Origin: Flavobacterium kingsejongi
Lineage (GTDB): Bacteria > Bacteroidota > Bacteroidia > Flavobacteriales > Flavobacteriaceae
Reading direction: 5' to 3'
Assembly (NCBI RefSeq): GCF_003076475.1
Contig: NZ_CP020919.1
Span: 3,968,001-4,032,000 of the forward strand
Length of the DNA: 64,000 bases
The translations under genes were made by a program, and so were the position numbers. Positions 44,915 to 54,381 of the stretch are shown here, in pieces. Position 1 is the stretch's first letter; each line of letters begins with the position of its first letter. Below the pieces are notes generated by a model that searched no databases, was not told where the DNA came from, and saw nothing but the letters and a program-made list of their open reading frames with translations.

Positions 44915-45502
44915 CTATTTGATTTTATCTTTCCAAGCTTCAGCTTTAGCCAAGTGTGCTTTTAAAACATCCAATTGTGCATTAGCCCAAGCTACAACTT
45001 CAGAATCTTTAGAGTTTTTAGCGGCATCTTCATATTTAGAGATCGCATCTTTATGGCTGCTTACTAACCAGCTTGCATAAGCTCTGTCAAAATCAGCACC
45101 TGTCTTTTTATTCAGGTCTTCAAAATCTTTTTTAGAATCATCTGTAAGACCTGCAGGTAAAGTAATTTGTTTTTTAGCAGCAAGTGCTTCTAATTCTTTC
45201 CAAGCTTTTTGGTGGTCTTCTTCCATCATTTTACCAGTAGCTTTTGTATCAGCATTAGCACTTTTCTGTACCAATTTACCTGCTTCAACCTGCTCCATAT
45301 TAAATGCTGCTGCTTCTACCAAGAAATCAGCATCATCTTCTTTTTGTGTATCTTCGAATTTAGCTTCATTTTGATCCTCAGCTACTTTTTCAGTATCTGG
45401 AGTTTTGTTCTTGTCATTACATGCTGTAAGGGTGAATACCATAGAGGCTGCAATGAATGTACTACTCAATAAAATCGATCTTAAATTATTTACTTTTTTC
45501 AT
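44915..45502 (-). CDS. DUF4142 domain-containing lipoprotein
   Basis: 195 residues. Start at 45502 gives MKKVNNLRSILLSSTFIAAS and a lipobox (LTAC) near residue 28; an in-frame ATG at 45532 adds 10 residues before it. After an acidic linker the DUF4142 helical bundle (about 57-190) has FLVEAAAFNMEQVEAGKLVQKSA, KMMEEDHQKAWKEL and DFDRAYASWLVSSHKDAI. The domain resembles ferritin-like bundles but metal ligands are not obvious. It is periplasmic, unknown function, and belongs with the stress genes around it. Confidence 0.88.
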   Translation of the reverse strand: MKKVNNLRSILLSSTFIAASMVFTLTACNDKNKTPDTEKVAEDQNEAKFEDTQKEDDADFLVEAAAFNMEQVEAGKLVQKSANADTKATGKMMEEDHQKAWKELEALAAKKQITLPAGLTDDSKKDFEDLNKKTGADFDRAYASWLVSSHKDAISKYEDAAKNSKDSEVVAWANAQLDVLKAHLAKAEAWKDKIK

Positions 45503-45646
45503 AATAATAAATGGTTTAGTTTGGTTAAACATTCTATATTACAAAATTGTAAAAAATGAAGGTAAGAGGCGTTACACGATAATTATTAAATGTTACAGAA
45601 TATACATATCCCATATCAAAAAAGCCATTTCACAAGGCATACAGGC

Positions 45647-46588
45647 TTATTCTTTCTGTTTTTCTACTATAGTAGGCTTTATAATTTCGACAGAATACTT
45701 GTTTGGAATGATTTTCTTGCCGTAGGTATGAGCATACACTTTTGTAAATTCGGCCCCAAAATACAGAATGATAGCGGAATAATAAACCCACACCAAAATT
45801 ACAATCACCGATCCAGCCGCACCATATACTGAAGCTACAGTAGAACTCCCAATATAGGCGCCAATCCCAAATTTGCCGAGCATAAAGAAAAGAGACGTAA
45901 CACCAGCCCCGATAAGAGAATCTTTCATCCCTATTTTACCATCGGGCAACGTTTTAAAAATGAGCGAGAATAAGGCCGTAATAATTAAAAAAACAATAAA
46001 TAAATTCAGCCCATAAAACAAGTAAACGGTTCCTTCGTGAAAATACAACAGAAGACGTTTATTAAGTACATCCATTAGGGTGTTTAAAATCAAACTGACC
46101 AATAACAGAAAGCCAACAGAGATAATCATGGAAAAAGACATGAGTCGGTTCTGTATAAATTTCCTTAGTCCTTTGTCTGGTTTTGCTTTAAATCCCCAGA
46201 TGTAATTAATAGATGTCTGGATTTCGGCAAAAACGCTTGAAGCCCCAATCAGCAGCATTATGATCCCAATGGTCATTGCAAATTTATTATCACTGGAAAC
46301 CTCAACATTTTTAATCGCTTCCTGGATCTGAAAAGCGGCATCATTTCCAACTAAACCATTAATTTGACCAAAAAATTCACCCCTTACCGCCTCTTCGCCA
46401 AAAAACAATCCGGCCAGTGATATAATGATGATGATTAATGGTGGTAAAGAAAAAATGGTGTAATACGACAATGAAGCACTCAATTTCATGGCATTATCCT
46501 CCAGAAATTCATTAACTGTCATTTTTAATAAGTCGTATATTTTGATAAAAATGCTTTTCCTTTTCATAGCCATTGGGGGTTTAGTCAT
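45647..46588 (-). CDS. YihY/virulence factor BrkB family membrane protein
   Basis: 313 residues with six membrane segments. The YihY/BrkB pattern is clear: NAMKLSASLSYYTIFSLPPLIII, GASSVFAEIQTSINYIWG, KDSLIGAGVTSLFFMLGKFGIGAYIG and the C-terminal FGAEFTKVYAHTYG. The family is inner-membrane and of unknown function, despite older ribonuclease names. The translation start is uncertain among three close ATGs (46588, 46573, 46567). It stands 34 bases after the histidine kinase gene on the same strand, so it may share a transcript. Confidence 0.88.
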   Translation of the reverse strand: MTKPPMAMKRKSIFIKIYDLLKMTVNEFLEDNAMKLSASLSYYTIFSLPPLIIIIISLAGLFFGEEAVRGEFFGQINGLVGNDAAFQIQEAIKNVEVSSDNKFAMTIGIIMLLIGASSVFAEIQTSINYIWGFKAKPDKGLRKFIQNRLMSFSMIISVGFLLLVSLILNTLMDVLNKRLLLYFHEGTVYLFYGLNLFIVFLIITALFSLIFKTLPDGKIGMKDSLIGAGVTSLFFMLGKFGIGAYIGSSTVASVYGAAGSVIVILVWVYYSAIILYFGAEFTKVYAHTYGKKIIPNKYSVEIIKPTIVEKQKE

Positions 46589-46622
46589 ACTAATTTAGGT
46601 AAAGTAAAATAAATAGCGACTA

Positions 46623-48407
46623 CTATTTAGGAAGGAATATCGTAAAAGTAGTACCTACATCCGGGATGCTGCTTGCACTTATGAATCCCTGATGGTTTTC
46701 AATAATCTTTTTACAGATCGCTAATCCTATTCCCGTTCCGGAATATTCTGATTTGCTATGCAGCCTGTGAAATAATACAAAAATCTTATCGGCATAGGCC
46801 TGATCAAAACCAATTCCATTGTCTGTGACTACTATTTTATGGTAGAGTTTGTGTTTTTTTACCGTTATTTCAGGATAGTCCTTACTATCAATAATTGATG
46901 CCTTTATCGTGACCACAGGAGTTTCTTCCAGCTTACTGTATTTCAGTGAATTATTGATCAGATTAATCAATACCTGCTGGAACTGAAATGGAACAACGGA
47001 GATTGTCGGTAAATCTTCTGAAACGATTACAGCATTGGTATCATCGATTAGTTGTGCCAGTTCGTATTTGGCATTTTCCAACAATAAATTCAGGTTGATG
47101 TTCTCAGTAATCATTTCGCCTTTACTGGCACGCGAATACATCAGCAAATCCTGTATCAGAATTTGCATGCGGTTGGAGGAGTTTTGTATTTTTAGGAAAT
47201 AGTCCTGCCCACTTTCTGAAAGATTGGAAAAATCCTTATCCTTGATTCGCGAAATGAACATTTGTATTTTTCGAAGTGGTTCCTGTAAATCATGACTGGC
47301 AACATGGTTAAAAGAAGACAATTCTGTGTTTTTTATTTCCAGTTCCCTATTTTTTTCTTCCAGGCCAACTGTGTTTTTATGGGATTTGGTAACATCACAG
47401 GTCACCCCGACAATCATTCTTTTGCCATGAATGTCCGTGATTATTTTTGCTGTAGATTTAAAGAAACGAATCTCCCCATCCTTCCGGATAATCCTATAAT
47501 AGATGGATTTATTCTTTTCATCTTTTTGGTGTCGGGTACGGTCGCGCTTGAATTTATCAAGATCGTCCGGATGCACGAATTCCATGTATTTTTCAATATT
47601 AATATCGAATTCCTGAGGCTGATACCCAATAAGCCTGTAATAATTATCTGAAAATGTAATTTTATCCGTCGATAAATCGCGTTCCCAATGGCTGATACTG
47701 GCGATTGACTCCGCATGTTCAAATGCATTATTGACCAGTGTAAGTTTCTGGTTTAGTCGTTTGAAACGCTTCAGATCCGAATTGATCCTGTAAAATGAAA
47801 AGAGGAAAACAACAAGGGAAAATAATACTACAAACAGTGATGTAATGGGAGTCAGATTGAGTTCCTGCCTATGATCTTTTTCATATTTTAGCAGTTGCTT
47901 CATTTCTACATTGATCATCTTATTGGTTTGCGTCCGGATGCTGTCCATTACATTTTTGCCCATTATCATTTTATCCCGCAATGTGGATGCATCATAGTTG
48001 GGTGCATTGGACACTTCAATTCCCTGCAGCAATAAAACATAATGCTTATCTATAAGTGCTTTTAGTTTATCTAAATTTTCCAGCCGTTGTGGATGCTCTG
48101 AAAATATAGTATGCAGGTTTTCCAATGACTGATTGATTTTTATCCTGCTTCCGTTATAGGCTTGCAAAAAATCATTGTCATGTGTCAGAATATATCCTCT
48201 CTGCCCTGTTTCAGCATCTTTAATTGTAGAGACAAGCTGCTCCAACTGAATGTGTACCTTATGGGAATTAATAATTAACTCCTGGGATTTATTCAGCGAC
48301 TGGATTTGCTTATTTGAAACTCCTGCAATAAAAAAAATTACAAAAACTGAGATTGCAAAAAGAATGATGTAAAATATAGAAGATTTGAAAGCCGGAATAA
48401 TTTTCAT
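46623..48407 (-). CDS. CHASE3/PAS sensor histidine kinase
   Basis: 594 residues. Layout: membrane helix (11-30), CHASE3 extracellular domain (about 40-180, with DAETGQRGYILTHD), second membrane helix (about 188-207), a PAS domain (about 225-345, with WERDLSTDKITFSDNYYRLIGY and the PAC segment YRIIRKDGEIRF), a HisKA domain with phospho-acceptor His372 in SHDLQEPLRKI, and an HATPase domain (N box LINNSLKYS, G boxes DNGIGFD and GTGIGLAICKKI). The CHASE3 domain suggests sensing of a small extracellular signal. It pairs with the response regulator just upstream (26 bases away) and the stress genes nearby. Confidence 0.92.
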   Translation of the reverse strand: MKIIPAFKSSIFYIILFAISVFVIFFIAGVSNKQIQSLNKSQELIINSHKVHIQLEQLVSTIKDAETGQRGYILTHDNDFLQAYNGSRIKINQSLENLHTIFSEHPQRLENLDKLKALIDKHYVLLLQGIEVSNAPNYDASTLRDKMIMGKNVMDSIRTQTNKMINVEMKQLLKYEKDHRQELNLTPITSLFVVLFSLVVFLFSFYRINSDLKRFKRLNQKLTLVNNAFEHAESIASISHWERDLSTDKITFSDNYYRLIGYQPQEFDINIEKYMEFVHPDDLDKFKRDRTRHQKDEKNKSIYYRIIRKDGEIRFFKSTAKIITDIHGKRMIVGVTCDVTKSHKNTVGLEEKNRELEIKNTELSSFNHVASHDLQEPLRKIQMFISRIKDKDFSNLSESGQDYFLKIQNSSNRMQILIQDLLMYSRASKGEMITENINLNLLLENAKYELAQLIDDTNAVIVSEDLPTISVVPFQFQQVLINLINNSLKYSKLEETPVVTIKASIIDSKDYPEITVKKHKLYHKIVVTDNGIGFDQAYADKIFVLFHRLHSKSEYSGTGIGLAICKKIIENHQGFISASSIPDVGTTFTIFLPK

Positions 48408-48433
48408 CTTATACCATTTTAACCCTTAAAAAA

Positions 48434-48879
48434 CTAAATATTTAAAAGGAAGGTTTCTTTATTGAGCCCAGAGGTATGATACTGCCAGTCCAGATTAATC
48501 ACTTCAGACAGCACTTTTTTAAGCTCTGTAAAACTATTTGGTTTTTTAATGTAGATATTCGCCCCTCCACAAATGTATTCTCAATATCTTCTTCAGAAGA
48601 AGATGTAGAGTAAATCGCCACCGTCAATCCTTTAAGACGGCTATTATTTCTAATTTCTTTAAGGCAATCCAGACCTGATTTTGCAGGCATATTTAAATCG
48701 AGGAATACAATATGCGGTAAAACGATTTGCGGCTCATTCAAATAATTCATCAGCTGCACCCCATCATTTAGCGTTTTAATATTAGTCGAAATCTTAGTTT
48801 CGTCTAATGCATCTTTAAAAAAAAGACGATCATCCGGATCATCATCTGCAAGCAAAATATTATATATTATTTGCGACAT
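48434..48879 (-). pseudogene. Single-domain (RcpA-like) response regulator, frameshifted near its C-terminus
   Basis: The first frame (ATG 48879) gives a receiver with acidic cluster ADDDPDD, phospho-acceptor Asp61 in VFLDLNMPA and STSSSEEDI, then leaves the family pattern at TFVEGRIST and stops at 48499. One base away, the next frame continues exactly as expected: GANIYIKKPNSFTELKKVL, holding the conserved Lys, to a TAG at 48434. The switch falls at 48561-48569 in GTGGAGGGG (a lost G restores FVGGANIY). If the shift is an error, the intact protein is about 148 residues. It should receive phosphate from the kinase encoded next. Confidence 0.85.
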
Positions 48880-48954
48880 ATAGTAGTAAGGTTGGGTATA
48901 ATTCTGTTCAAAGATAAGGCATTTTTTAAATAAAAAATATTGAAAAATTCCTGC

Positions 48955-49515
48955 TTATGACATGTTTAAATTCTTTCTCTTGGTAATGATGCGATGAAAT
49001 GCTGTAGGGGTTAGCCCGGTAGTTTTCTTGAATTGATTGGACAAGTGTGCTACACTGCTGTAATTTAGCTTATAAGAAATCTCAGTAAGCGTAAGTTCTT
49101 CAGTAATAATTAATTTTTTTACACGTTCGATCTTTTGAATAATGATAAAGTTCTCTATAGAAGTATAGGTTACTTCTGAAAATAAATTGGAAAGATAACC
49201 ATAACTATGGTTCAATTTTTCAGCGAGATAAACTGAAATCGTGGCGTTTGGCAATTTATCCTGAACATAAACCAAATCAATAATCGTATCTTTAATTTTT
49301 TGTATTAAAGCGCTTTTCTGATTACTAATAATTTCAATTCCATACCGCGCCAGTGCATCATTAAGCTGATTCTGCTGTGCCTCTGAAATATTCTCAATAA
49401 TCTCTACTTCTCCAAACTCTTTTATTTTATAAGATAGTTCCATTTTCTCCAACTGCTCTTGCAAAATCACTTTACAAGCCTGGTGGATATCGTATTTTAT
49501 ATAGATCGTCATCAT
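48955..49515 (-). CDS. AraC-type transcriptional regulator
   Basis: 186 residues. ATG codons at 49515 and 49512 are adjacent; the first is taken. The N-terminal part (MTIYIKYDIHQACKVILQEQL) is short and lacks a cupin. The C-terminal two-helix-turn-helix AraC domain is present (ISVYLAEKLNHSYGYLSNLF, IERVKKLIITEELTLTEISYKLNYSSVAHLSNQFKKTTG as two helices). Flavobacteria carry this compact form near stress genes. It is monocistronic and upstream of the response regulator. Confidence 0.82.
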   Translation of the reverse strand: MMTIYIKYDIHQACKVILQEQLEKMELSYKIKEFGEVEIIENISEAQQNQLNDALARYGIEIISNQKSALIQKIKDTIIDLVYVQDKLPNATISVYLAEKLNHSYGYLSNLFSEVTYTSIENFIIIQKIERVKKLIITEELTLTEISYKLNYSSVAHLSNQFKKTTGLTPTAFHRIITKRKNLNMS

Positions 49516-49788
49516 GCTTTTCTTAGGGAGTATAAATATATTAAAAAAAATTGGCATAAATCAAATCCTAACCGACAAAAAACAATAATTGATAAATCGC
49601 TAAAAAAATAATTAAAATATCGTTTTGTCCTAAAAAATAAAAAATAGGCTTTTAAATCACTTAAAAAAAAATTATATTTACATGCATTTAACATAAAATA
49701 AACTTTAAAGAAAAAACCCTTTTTATTCCTCCTGTAACTCCTTTAATTTCAATTTCTTGATTAAATTTGCACTATAAACCAAAAAGCC

Positions 49789-50985
49789 ATGAATCCATCT
49801 GCCCAAGGCTGGATCGATAAATTTTTTTCCGAACAAAAACCATTACAACTCCCCGTTGTACCCTATATCGATGCTTTTTATAAAAAGACAAGAGAAACCG
49901 GATTTATCTATGGGCATATCGTCGCTTTTGATACTGTAACTCCTATAACCATTAAAGGCTGGACTTCAGAGGAAATCTCCAAAACAGCACTTTTGAATAC
50001 ATTGTACGGACTTTATGCTATAGTTACGCATGAAAGCAATCCAAAGGAATTCGTCATTAAGACAGTAGCCTTCTATAATGAAATGCATCGCGAAGGCTTT
50101 AGCCTCTTAAAAAAAATACTGCCTGATAATTCGCCTGCTATTGTTTTGGAGAAAATAATAGATGAGCAAGTACAAACCAACCAGAATATTATCAGTAAAA
50201 ACTTCTCGCATATTGTAACGAATGCACTTCTTTTTATGGATGTGCTGGCGTTTTACCAGTACCTTCAAAAAGGAACTATTCCGAATAATTATCTCAAAAA
50301 ACTGGAAGAAACTATAGTTAGCATTGTCACCCTATCCCTTAATACGAAAGAAAACAAATCAAAGTATGACGATTTGTTGATTCGGCTGTTTGAGGCTTCA
50401 ATACGGTATACGAAATTTTCTAAAGTAAATGTCCAAAACCTGGAAAATCTGGGACTGGATTATTTTGAATCCGCGCTGGAAAAAAATTACCTCATCGACT
50501 TGGCCGGAATGACCCTCTGGAGCGACCAGGTCATGCAGAAGCAGGAAGCTTCTTTTCTCTATCAATTGGCAGAAACTATGCAGGTTTCAAAGGCATTTGT
50601 TTCAGAAAGTATTGCAACTACCAATACTTTTATTACCCATTATAAAAAAGAAATACCTTTCTTTAACTATTCCAACCCTGTCAAACACTTTTACGATCAA
50701 ATGACGCAAACTGTCGTTTTACTGATCAATCGGAATAAAACCAGGCTATTGAAAGAACTGTCACAAAATGGTGAGTTAATGATTTTGTTAGCGCATTCTA
50801 CAAAACGAAACCTCGAAGAAAAAGAGAAGAAAAAAATAAAAAAACAATTGCTGGAAATCTGTAAAACGATCCCTTCACTGACCATCTTCCTTTTACCCGG
50901 CGGCACCTTATTACTCCCAATCCTGATTAAGTTCATCCCACAGCTATTGCCTACTGCGTTCAATGAAAATCTCGATACTGAATAA
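49789..50985 (+). CDS. LETM1-related biofilm-associated protein
   Basis: 398 residues, soluble except for a hydrophobic C-terminal part. The C-terminal 70 residues match the LETM1-like ending: KIKKQLLEICKTIPSLTIFLLPGG then LLPILIKFIPQLLPTAF. The long N-terminal region is helical and has no known domain. LETM1-related proteins in Flavobacteriia have been named biofilm-associated; the mechanism is not known. It sits between the AraC gene (divergent) and carbonic anhydrase (convergent) and ends at a terminator. Confidence 0.82.
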   Translation: MNPSAQGWIDKFFSEQKPLQLPVVPYIDAFYKKTRETGFIYGHIVAFDTVTPITIKGWTSEEISKTALLNTLYGLYAIVTHESNPKEFVIKTVAFYNEMHREGFSLLKKILPDNSPAIVLEKIIDEQVQTNQNIISKNFSHIVTNALLFMDVLAFYQYLQKGTIPNNYLKKLEETIVSIVTLSLNTKENKSKYDDLLIRLFEASIRYTKFSKVNVQNLENLGLDYFESALEKNYLIDLAGMTLWSDQVMQKQEASFLYQLAETMQVSKAFVSESIATTNTFITHYKKEIPFFNYSNPVKHFYDQMTQTVVLLINRNKTRLLKELSQNGELMILLAHSTKRNLEEKEKKKIKKQLLEICKTIPSLTIFLLPGGTLLLPILIKFIPQLLPTAFNENLDTE

Positions 50986-51006
50986 AACACGAGTTGACAT
51001 TATATA

Positions 51007-51036
51007 AAAAAACCTGACTTTACAGTCAGGTTTTTT
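51007..51036. terminator. Rho-independent terminator
   Basis: Stem AAAAAACCTGACT with AGTCAGGTTTTTT, loop TTAC; placed between the LETM1-related and carbonic anhydrase genes, which converge. Confidence 0.92.
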
Positions 51037-51068
51037 CAATTTATATATTCAGCAACTAACTGCTTTTA

Positions 51069-51704
51069 TTAAAACTTTAGCTGGTACACGGTATCCAGGT
51101 CATTATTAGAACAAAGATTTACATTCAGGTCTTTTACAATTCCAGAATCTAATCCATATACCCAGCCATGAACACATAATTCCTGACCGTTTTTCCAGGC
51201 ACCCTGAACAATTGACGTTTTGGCGAGGTCATTGACCTGTTCTTTTACATTTAGTTCCACAAAAGCATTAAAGCGATCGTGTTCGTCAATGATAGAATCC
51301 AGGTAAGCATGGTGGATTCGGTATACATCTTTAATGTGTCGAATCCAGTTGTCTATAATACCAATAGAGTCATTACCCATTGCTGCCTTTACACCGCCAC
51401 AGCCATAATGACCACATACAATAATATGTTTTACTTTCAGGACATTTACTGCATAATCCAGTACACTCAGCATGTTCATGTCAGAATGCACTACCATGTT
51501 GGCGATGTTCCTGTGTACAAATACTTCACCGGGTTGGGCCCCAATTACTTCGTTTGCCGGTACACGGCTATCCGAACAGCCTATCCACAACAGTGGTGGT
51601 GATTGTCCTTCTGATAATCTTTGAAAGTATTCTGGATCTGAAGATATTTTACTTTCTACCCATTTCTTATTCCCGTCTAATATTTTTTTATAAAAATCGC
51701 TCAT
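51069..51704 (-). CDS. Beta-class carbonic anhydrase
   Basis: 211 residues. Zinc and catalytic residues: Cys43 and Asp45 in GCSDSRVP, His99 and Cys102 in CGHYGCGGVKAAM. This is the usual bacterial beta-CA (Can-type) size. It interconverts CO2 and bicarbonate in the cytoplasm. It is immediately downstream of a SulP transporter gene on the same strand, a pairing also seen where SulP proteins (BicA-like) take up bicarbonate, so a bicarbonate supply role is likely. Confidence 0.95.
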   Translation of the reverse strand: MSDFYKKILDGNKKWVESKISSDPEYFQRLSEGQSPPLLWIGCSDSRVPANEVIGAQPGEVFVHRNIANMVVHSDMNMLSVLDYAVNVLKVKHIIVCGHYGCGGVKAAMGNDSIGIIDNWIRHIKDVYRIHHAYLDSIIDEHDRFNAFVELNVKEQVNDLAKTSIVQGAWKNGQELCVHGWVYGLDSGIVKDLNVNLCSNNDLDTVYQLKF

Positions 51705-51778
51705 TTTGTGTTTATTTTTAATTTCCCCGGAGTGCTATGTACCATTATTTTACACGCTCAGGATATCGTTTTTATTAT

Positions 51779-53371
51779 TTATTTATGTTTTTCAATTGTG
51801 ACATTGGTCATATCATAGTCACTGTTTTCTAATTGATAGGCTTCTTTAAAACCAATAAGGATGACCTCTATATTCTCTTCCTTCGCTTTGATTTCCTTAA
51901 ACTCTTCAATAAGATCCAATACATCATGGGCAATATATACCGTATCGGATGCATTAATAATTACTTTCGAATTTTCCGGAATAGCAGATAATGTAGATTT
52001 AATCGCGGCTTTGTTCAAAAAAGAAACTTCCTGTGCCAGATCAATGTGGATTTCATCCCCATCCGTATATTCTTCTTTACGAAAATTATAGGCTCTTTTC
52101 AGATTTCCTCTCAGTATAAAAATAATACTGATCACCATCCCTAATGCTACCCCTTTTAGCAGATCTGTAAAAACTACAGCCAACATGGTACAGATAAAAG
52201 GAATAAACTGGTATTTACCTTTATGCCAAAAATGCAGTATTGTTGCTGGTTTAGCCAACTTATAACCTACTAATAACAATATCGCTGCCAGTGTAGACAA
52301 AGGGATTTTGTTCAGTAAAAAGGGAATTAGCAAGACACTCACTAAAAGCAATACCCCGTGAATAATAGTAGACATTTTCGTTTTTGCACCTGCATTTACA
52401 TTCGCAGAGGAACGAACTACTACAGATGTCATCGGTAACCCTCCGATCAGCGCGCTGAGGAGATTTCCAACACCCTGTGCTTTCAACTCAACATTGGTAT
52501 CGGTATAGCGTTTTTGTACGTCCATTCGATCTGAAGCTTCAATACATAACAACGTCTCGATCGAAGCTACTATAGCAATAGTAACAGCGGTAATCCATAC
52601 TTTGGTATTGGTCACAGCAGTAAAATCGGGAACAACAATAATGTCTTTAAATTCATCAATGCTTTTTGGAATTGGAAGATTTACCAAATGTTCTTTTGAA
52701 ATTGCCAAAGCACTTCCTGTGCTCATAAAGAATTCATTAATAACGATTCCCACCGCTACAGCCACTAAGGCTCCTGGAACAAGTTTTAGCCTTTTCAGAA
52801 TTCCAATACGTTCCCAGCAAATTAAAATCAATAATGAAATCACGGTAATAATTACAGAGCCTAACTGGATTGAATTCAATAGTTCTGCAATAGGCGAAAA
52901 TAATCCTTCACTTTGCCTCAGCGTTTCATCGCCTTCAAAATCGGAATCATATCCTATCGCATGCGGAATCTGTTTGATCACAATAATAATTCCAATCCCG
53001 GCAAGCATTCCTTCAATGACATTGGTTGGAAAGTAATTAGATATACTTCCTGCCTTGACAAAGCCTAAAATAAGCTGGATTACTCCCGCCAGAAAAAAAG
53101 CAGTCAAAGCAATATTAAAAGCACCGAAATCAGTAACCGCGGTGAGGATAATTGCGGTGAGTCCGGCAGCCGGACCTGTGACACTTATATGTGATTTACT
53201 TAAAAAGCCTACTACGATCCCACCAATAATCCCAGAAATAATTCCTGACAAGGGCGGTGCACCAGAGGCCAAAGCGATACCTAAACATAGGGGAAGTGCC
53301 ACCAAGAAAACCACTAAACCAGATGGAAAATCTGATTTGAGGCTGGCAAAAAGATTTATTTTTTTTGTCAT
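51779..53371 (-). CDS. SulP family anion transporter with STAS domain
   Basis: 530 residues. About 12 membrane segments starting with FPSGLVVFLVALPLCLGIALASG and the SVTGPAAGLTA loop; the SLC26/SulP signature GLPMTSVVVRSSANVNAGAKT is present. The C-terminal 100 residues are a STAS-like domain (ISFLNKAAIKSTL region, VIINASDTVYIAHDVLDLIEEF). Sodium-coupled bicarbonate, sulfate or other anion uptake is possible; the carbonic anhydrase next in the operon favours bicarbonate. Located on the inner membrane. Confidence 0.92.
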   Translation of the reverse strand: MTKKINLFASLKSDFPSGLVVFLVALPLCLGIALASGAPPLSGIISGIIGGIVVGFLSKSHISVTGPAAGLTAIILTAVTDFGAFNIALTAFFLAGVIQLILGFVKAGSISNYFPTNVIEGMLAGIGIIIVIKQIPHAIGYDSDFEGDETLRQSEGLFSPIAELLNSIQLGSVIITVISLLILICWERIGILKRLKLVPGALVAVAVGIVINEFFMSTGSALAISKEHLVNLPIPKSIDEFKDIIVVPDFTAVTNTKVWITAVTIAIVASIETLLCIEASDRMDVQKRYTDTNVELKAQGVGNLLSALIGGLPMTSVVVRSSANVNAGAKTKMSTIIHGVLLLVSVLLIPFLLNKIPLSTLAAILLLVGYKLAKPATILHFWHKGKYQFIPFICTMLAVVFTDLLKGVALGMVISIIFILRGNLKRAYNFRKEEYTDGDEIHIDLAQEVSFLNKAAIKSTLSAIPENSKVIINASDTVYIAHDVLDLIEEFKEIKAKEENIEVILIGFKEAYQLENSDYDMTNVTIEKHK

Positions 53372-53463
53372 TACCTTTTAAAAAAATTTAATACTATCTA
53401 AGCCTTAATCATAAGCATGACTAAGACAGCTCTGGCCGCAATGCAGCAAAAGCAAAAAAAGTA

Positions 53464-53751
53464 TTAAATCAATTCAGGAGGGGGAGAGAAAATCTCTTCA
53501 GAAATACTATCGTGTTTCTGATCATTTTCTGAAGCAATCGATTGTGAATTTTGAGGAAAGAATATAACAATATCTTCAATGCTGTTGAAAAAAAGTTTGC
53601 ATTCTGCTTTTACTTCTTTATGGGAATGTTCCTCTTCGGACATATTGTAAACCAGGGATGTATCAATAGATTCCTTAATGATGCTCACAATAGTGGGAGC
53701 AGCAAGAAAGGTGATAAAAATTATCAATACCAGTTTAACAATCGTTTTCAT
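53464..53751 (-). CDS. Small hypothetical protein with an N-terminal hydrophobic segment
   Basis: 95 residues. A hydrophobic stretch (KTIVKLVLIIFITFLAAPTI) acts as signal anchor or signal peptide; the rest is acidic and histidine-containing (SEEEHSHKEVKAEC) with a long hydrophilic tail. The family is not recognised. It precedes the SulP gene on the same strand by 92 bases and could be in the same transcript. It is flanked by the palindromic terminator downstream of dps on its upstream side. Confidence 0.55.
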   Translation of the reverse strand: MKTIVKLVLIIFITFLAAPTIVSIIKESIDTSLVYNMSEEEHSHKEVKAECKLFFNSIEDIVIFFPQNSQSIASENDQKHDSISEEIFSPPPELI

Positions 53752-53817
53752 GCTGCAATGATAGTAAATAAGTCGCTTATTTAAAAGAATTATAAATAAA
53801 ATTAACGCAAAATTAAA

Positions 53818-53849
53818 TTAGAAAAGCAGCCCTAGGGCTGCTTTTCTAA
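53818..53849. terminator. 32-bp perfect palindromic hairpin after dps
   Basis: A perfect inverted repeat with 16-bp arms (AGAAAAGCAGCCCT on the left side) between the dps stop and the 95-aa gene. Both strands give a hairpin, but no long T-tract; likely an intrinsic terminator or RNA-end stabiliser. Confidence 0.75.
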
Positions 53850-53864
53850 CAAAAAGTTAAACCA

Positions 53865-54344
53865 TTATATACCTTCTTCCAACCAGGCTTTCATCATCCA
53901 TACCGTTTTTTCCTGTTCCGTAATAAAATCGCTTACTAAAGAGTTAGTCCCTTCGTCATTTACCGCTCCAGATTTTTCAAGTATAGCCCTTTCAATAACC
54001 AAAAGGCCTGTCAGTGAGGTAACCACTAAGTTTACAGCTTTCTCATCATTGGAGATATTTTTTCCAATTTCGAGTGTATTATGCTGTATATAATCTTCAA
54101 AAGTATGCAGTGGTGTACCACCCAGTGTCAGAACACGCTCTGCAATCAGATCAATTTTCAATTGTGCATCATTGTACAATTCCTCAAATTTTGGATGCAA
54201 ATCGAAAAAACGTTTCCCCCTGATATTCCAATGAATACCGCGCAGGTTTTGATAATATATCTGAAAGTTCGCCAAAAGCGTATTGAGATCATCTACTAAA
54301 ATTTGGCTTTCCTTTACCGGAAGCCCGATGCTATTAATTTTCAT
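53865..54344 (-). CDS. dps: Dps family DNA-binding ferritin-like protein
   Basis: 159 residues. The ferroxidase ligands have exact family spacing: His38, His50, Asp65 and Glu69 (spacings of 12, 27 and 31 from the first histidine, as in Listeria Dps). The N-terminus lacks long basic tails, so DNA binding is not certain. Dps dodecamers store iron and use hydrogen peroxide as oxidant, protecting DNA. The gene is divergent from oxyR, which very probably activates it under peroxide. Confidence 0.94.
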   Translation of the reverse strand: MKINSIGLPVKESQILVDDLNTLLANFQIYYQNLRGIHWNIRGKRFFDLHPKFEELYNDAQLKIDLIAERVLTLGGTPLHTFEDYIQHNTLEIGKNISNDEKAVNLVVTSLTGLLVIERAILEKSGAVNDEGTNSLVSDFITEQEKTVWMMKAWLEEGI

Positions 54345-54381
54345 AAGTCCTTATTTTTATTTCTGTATTGTTATTTTCAAA

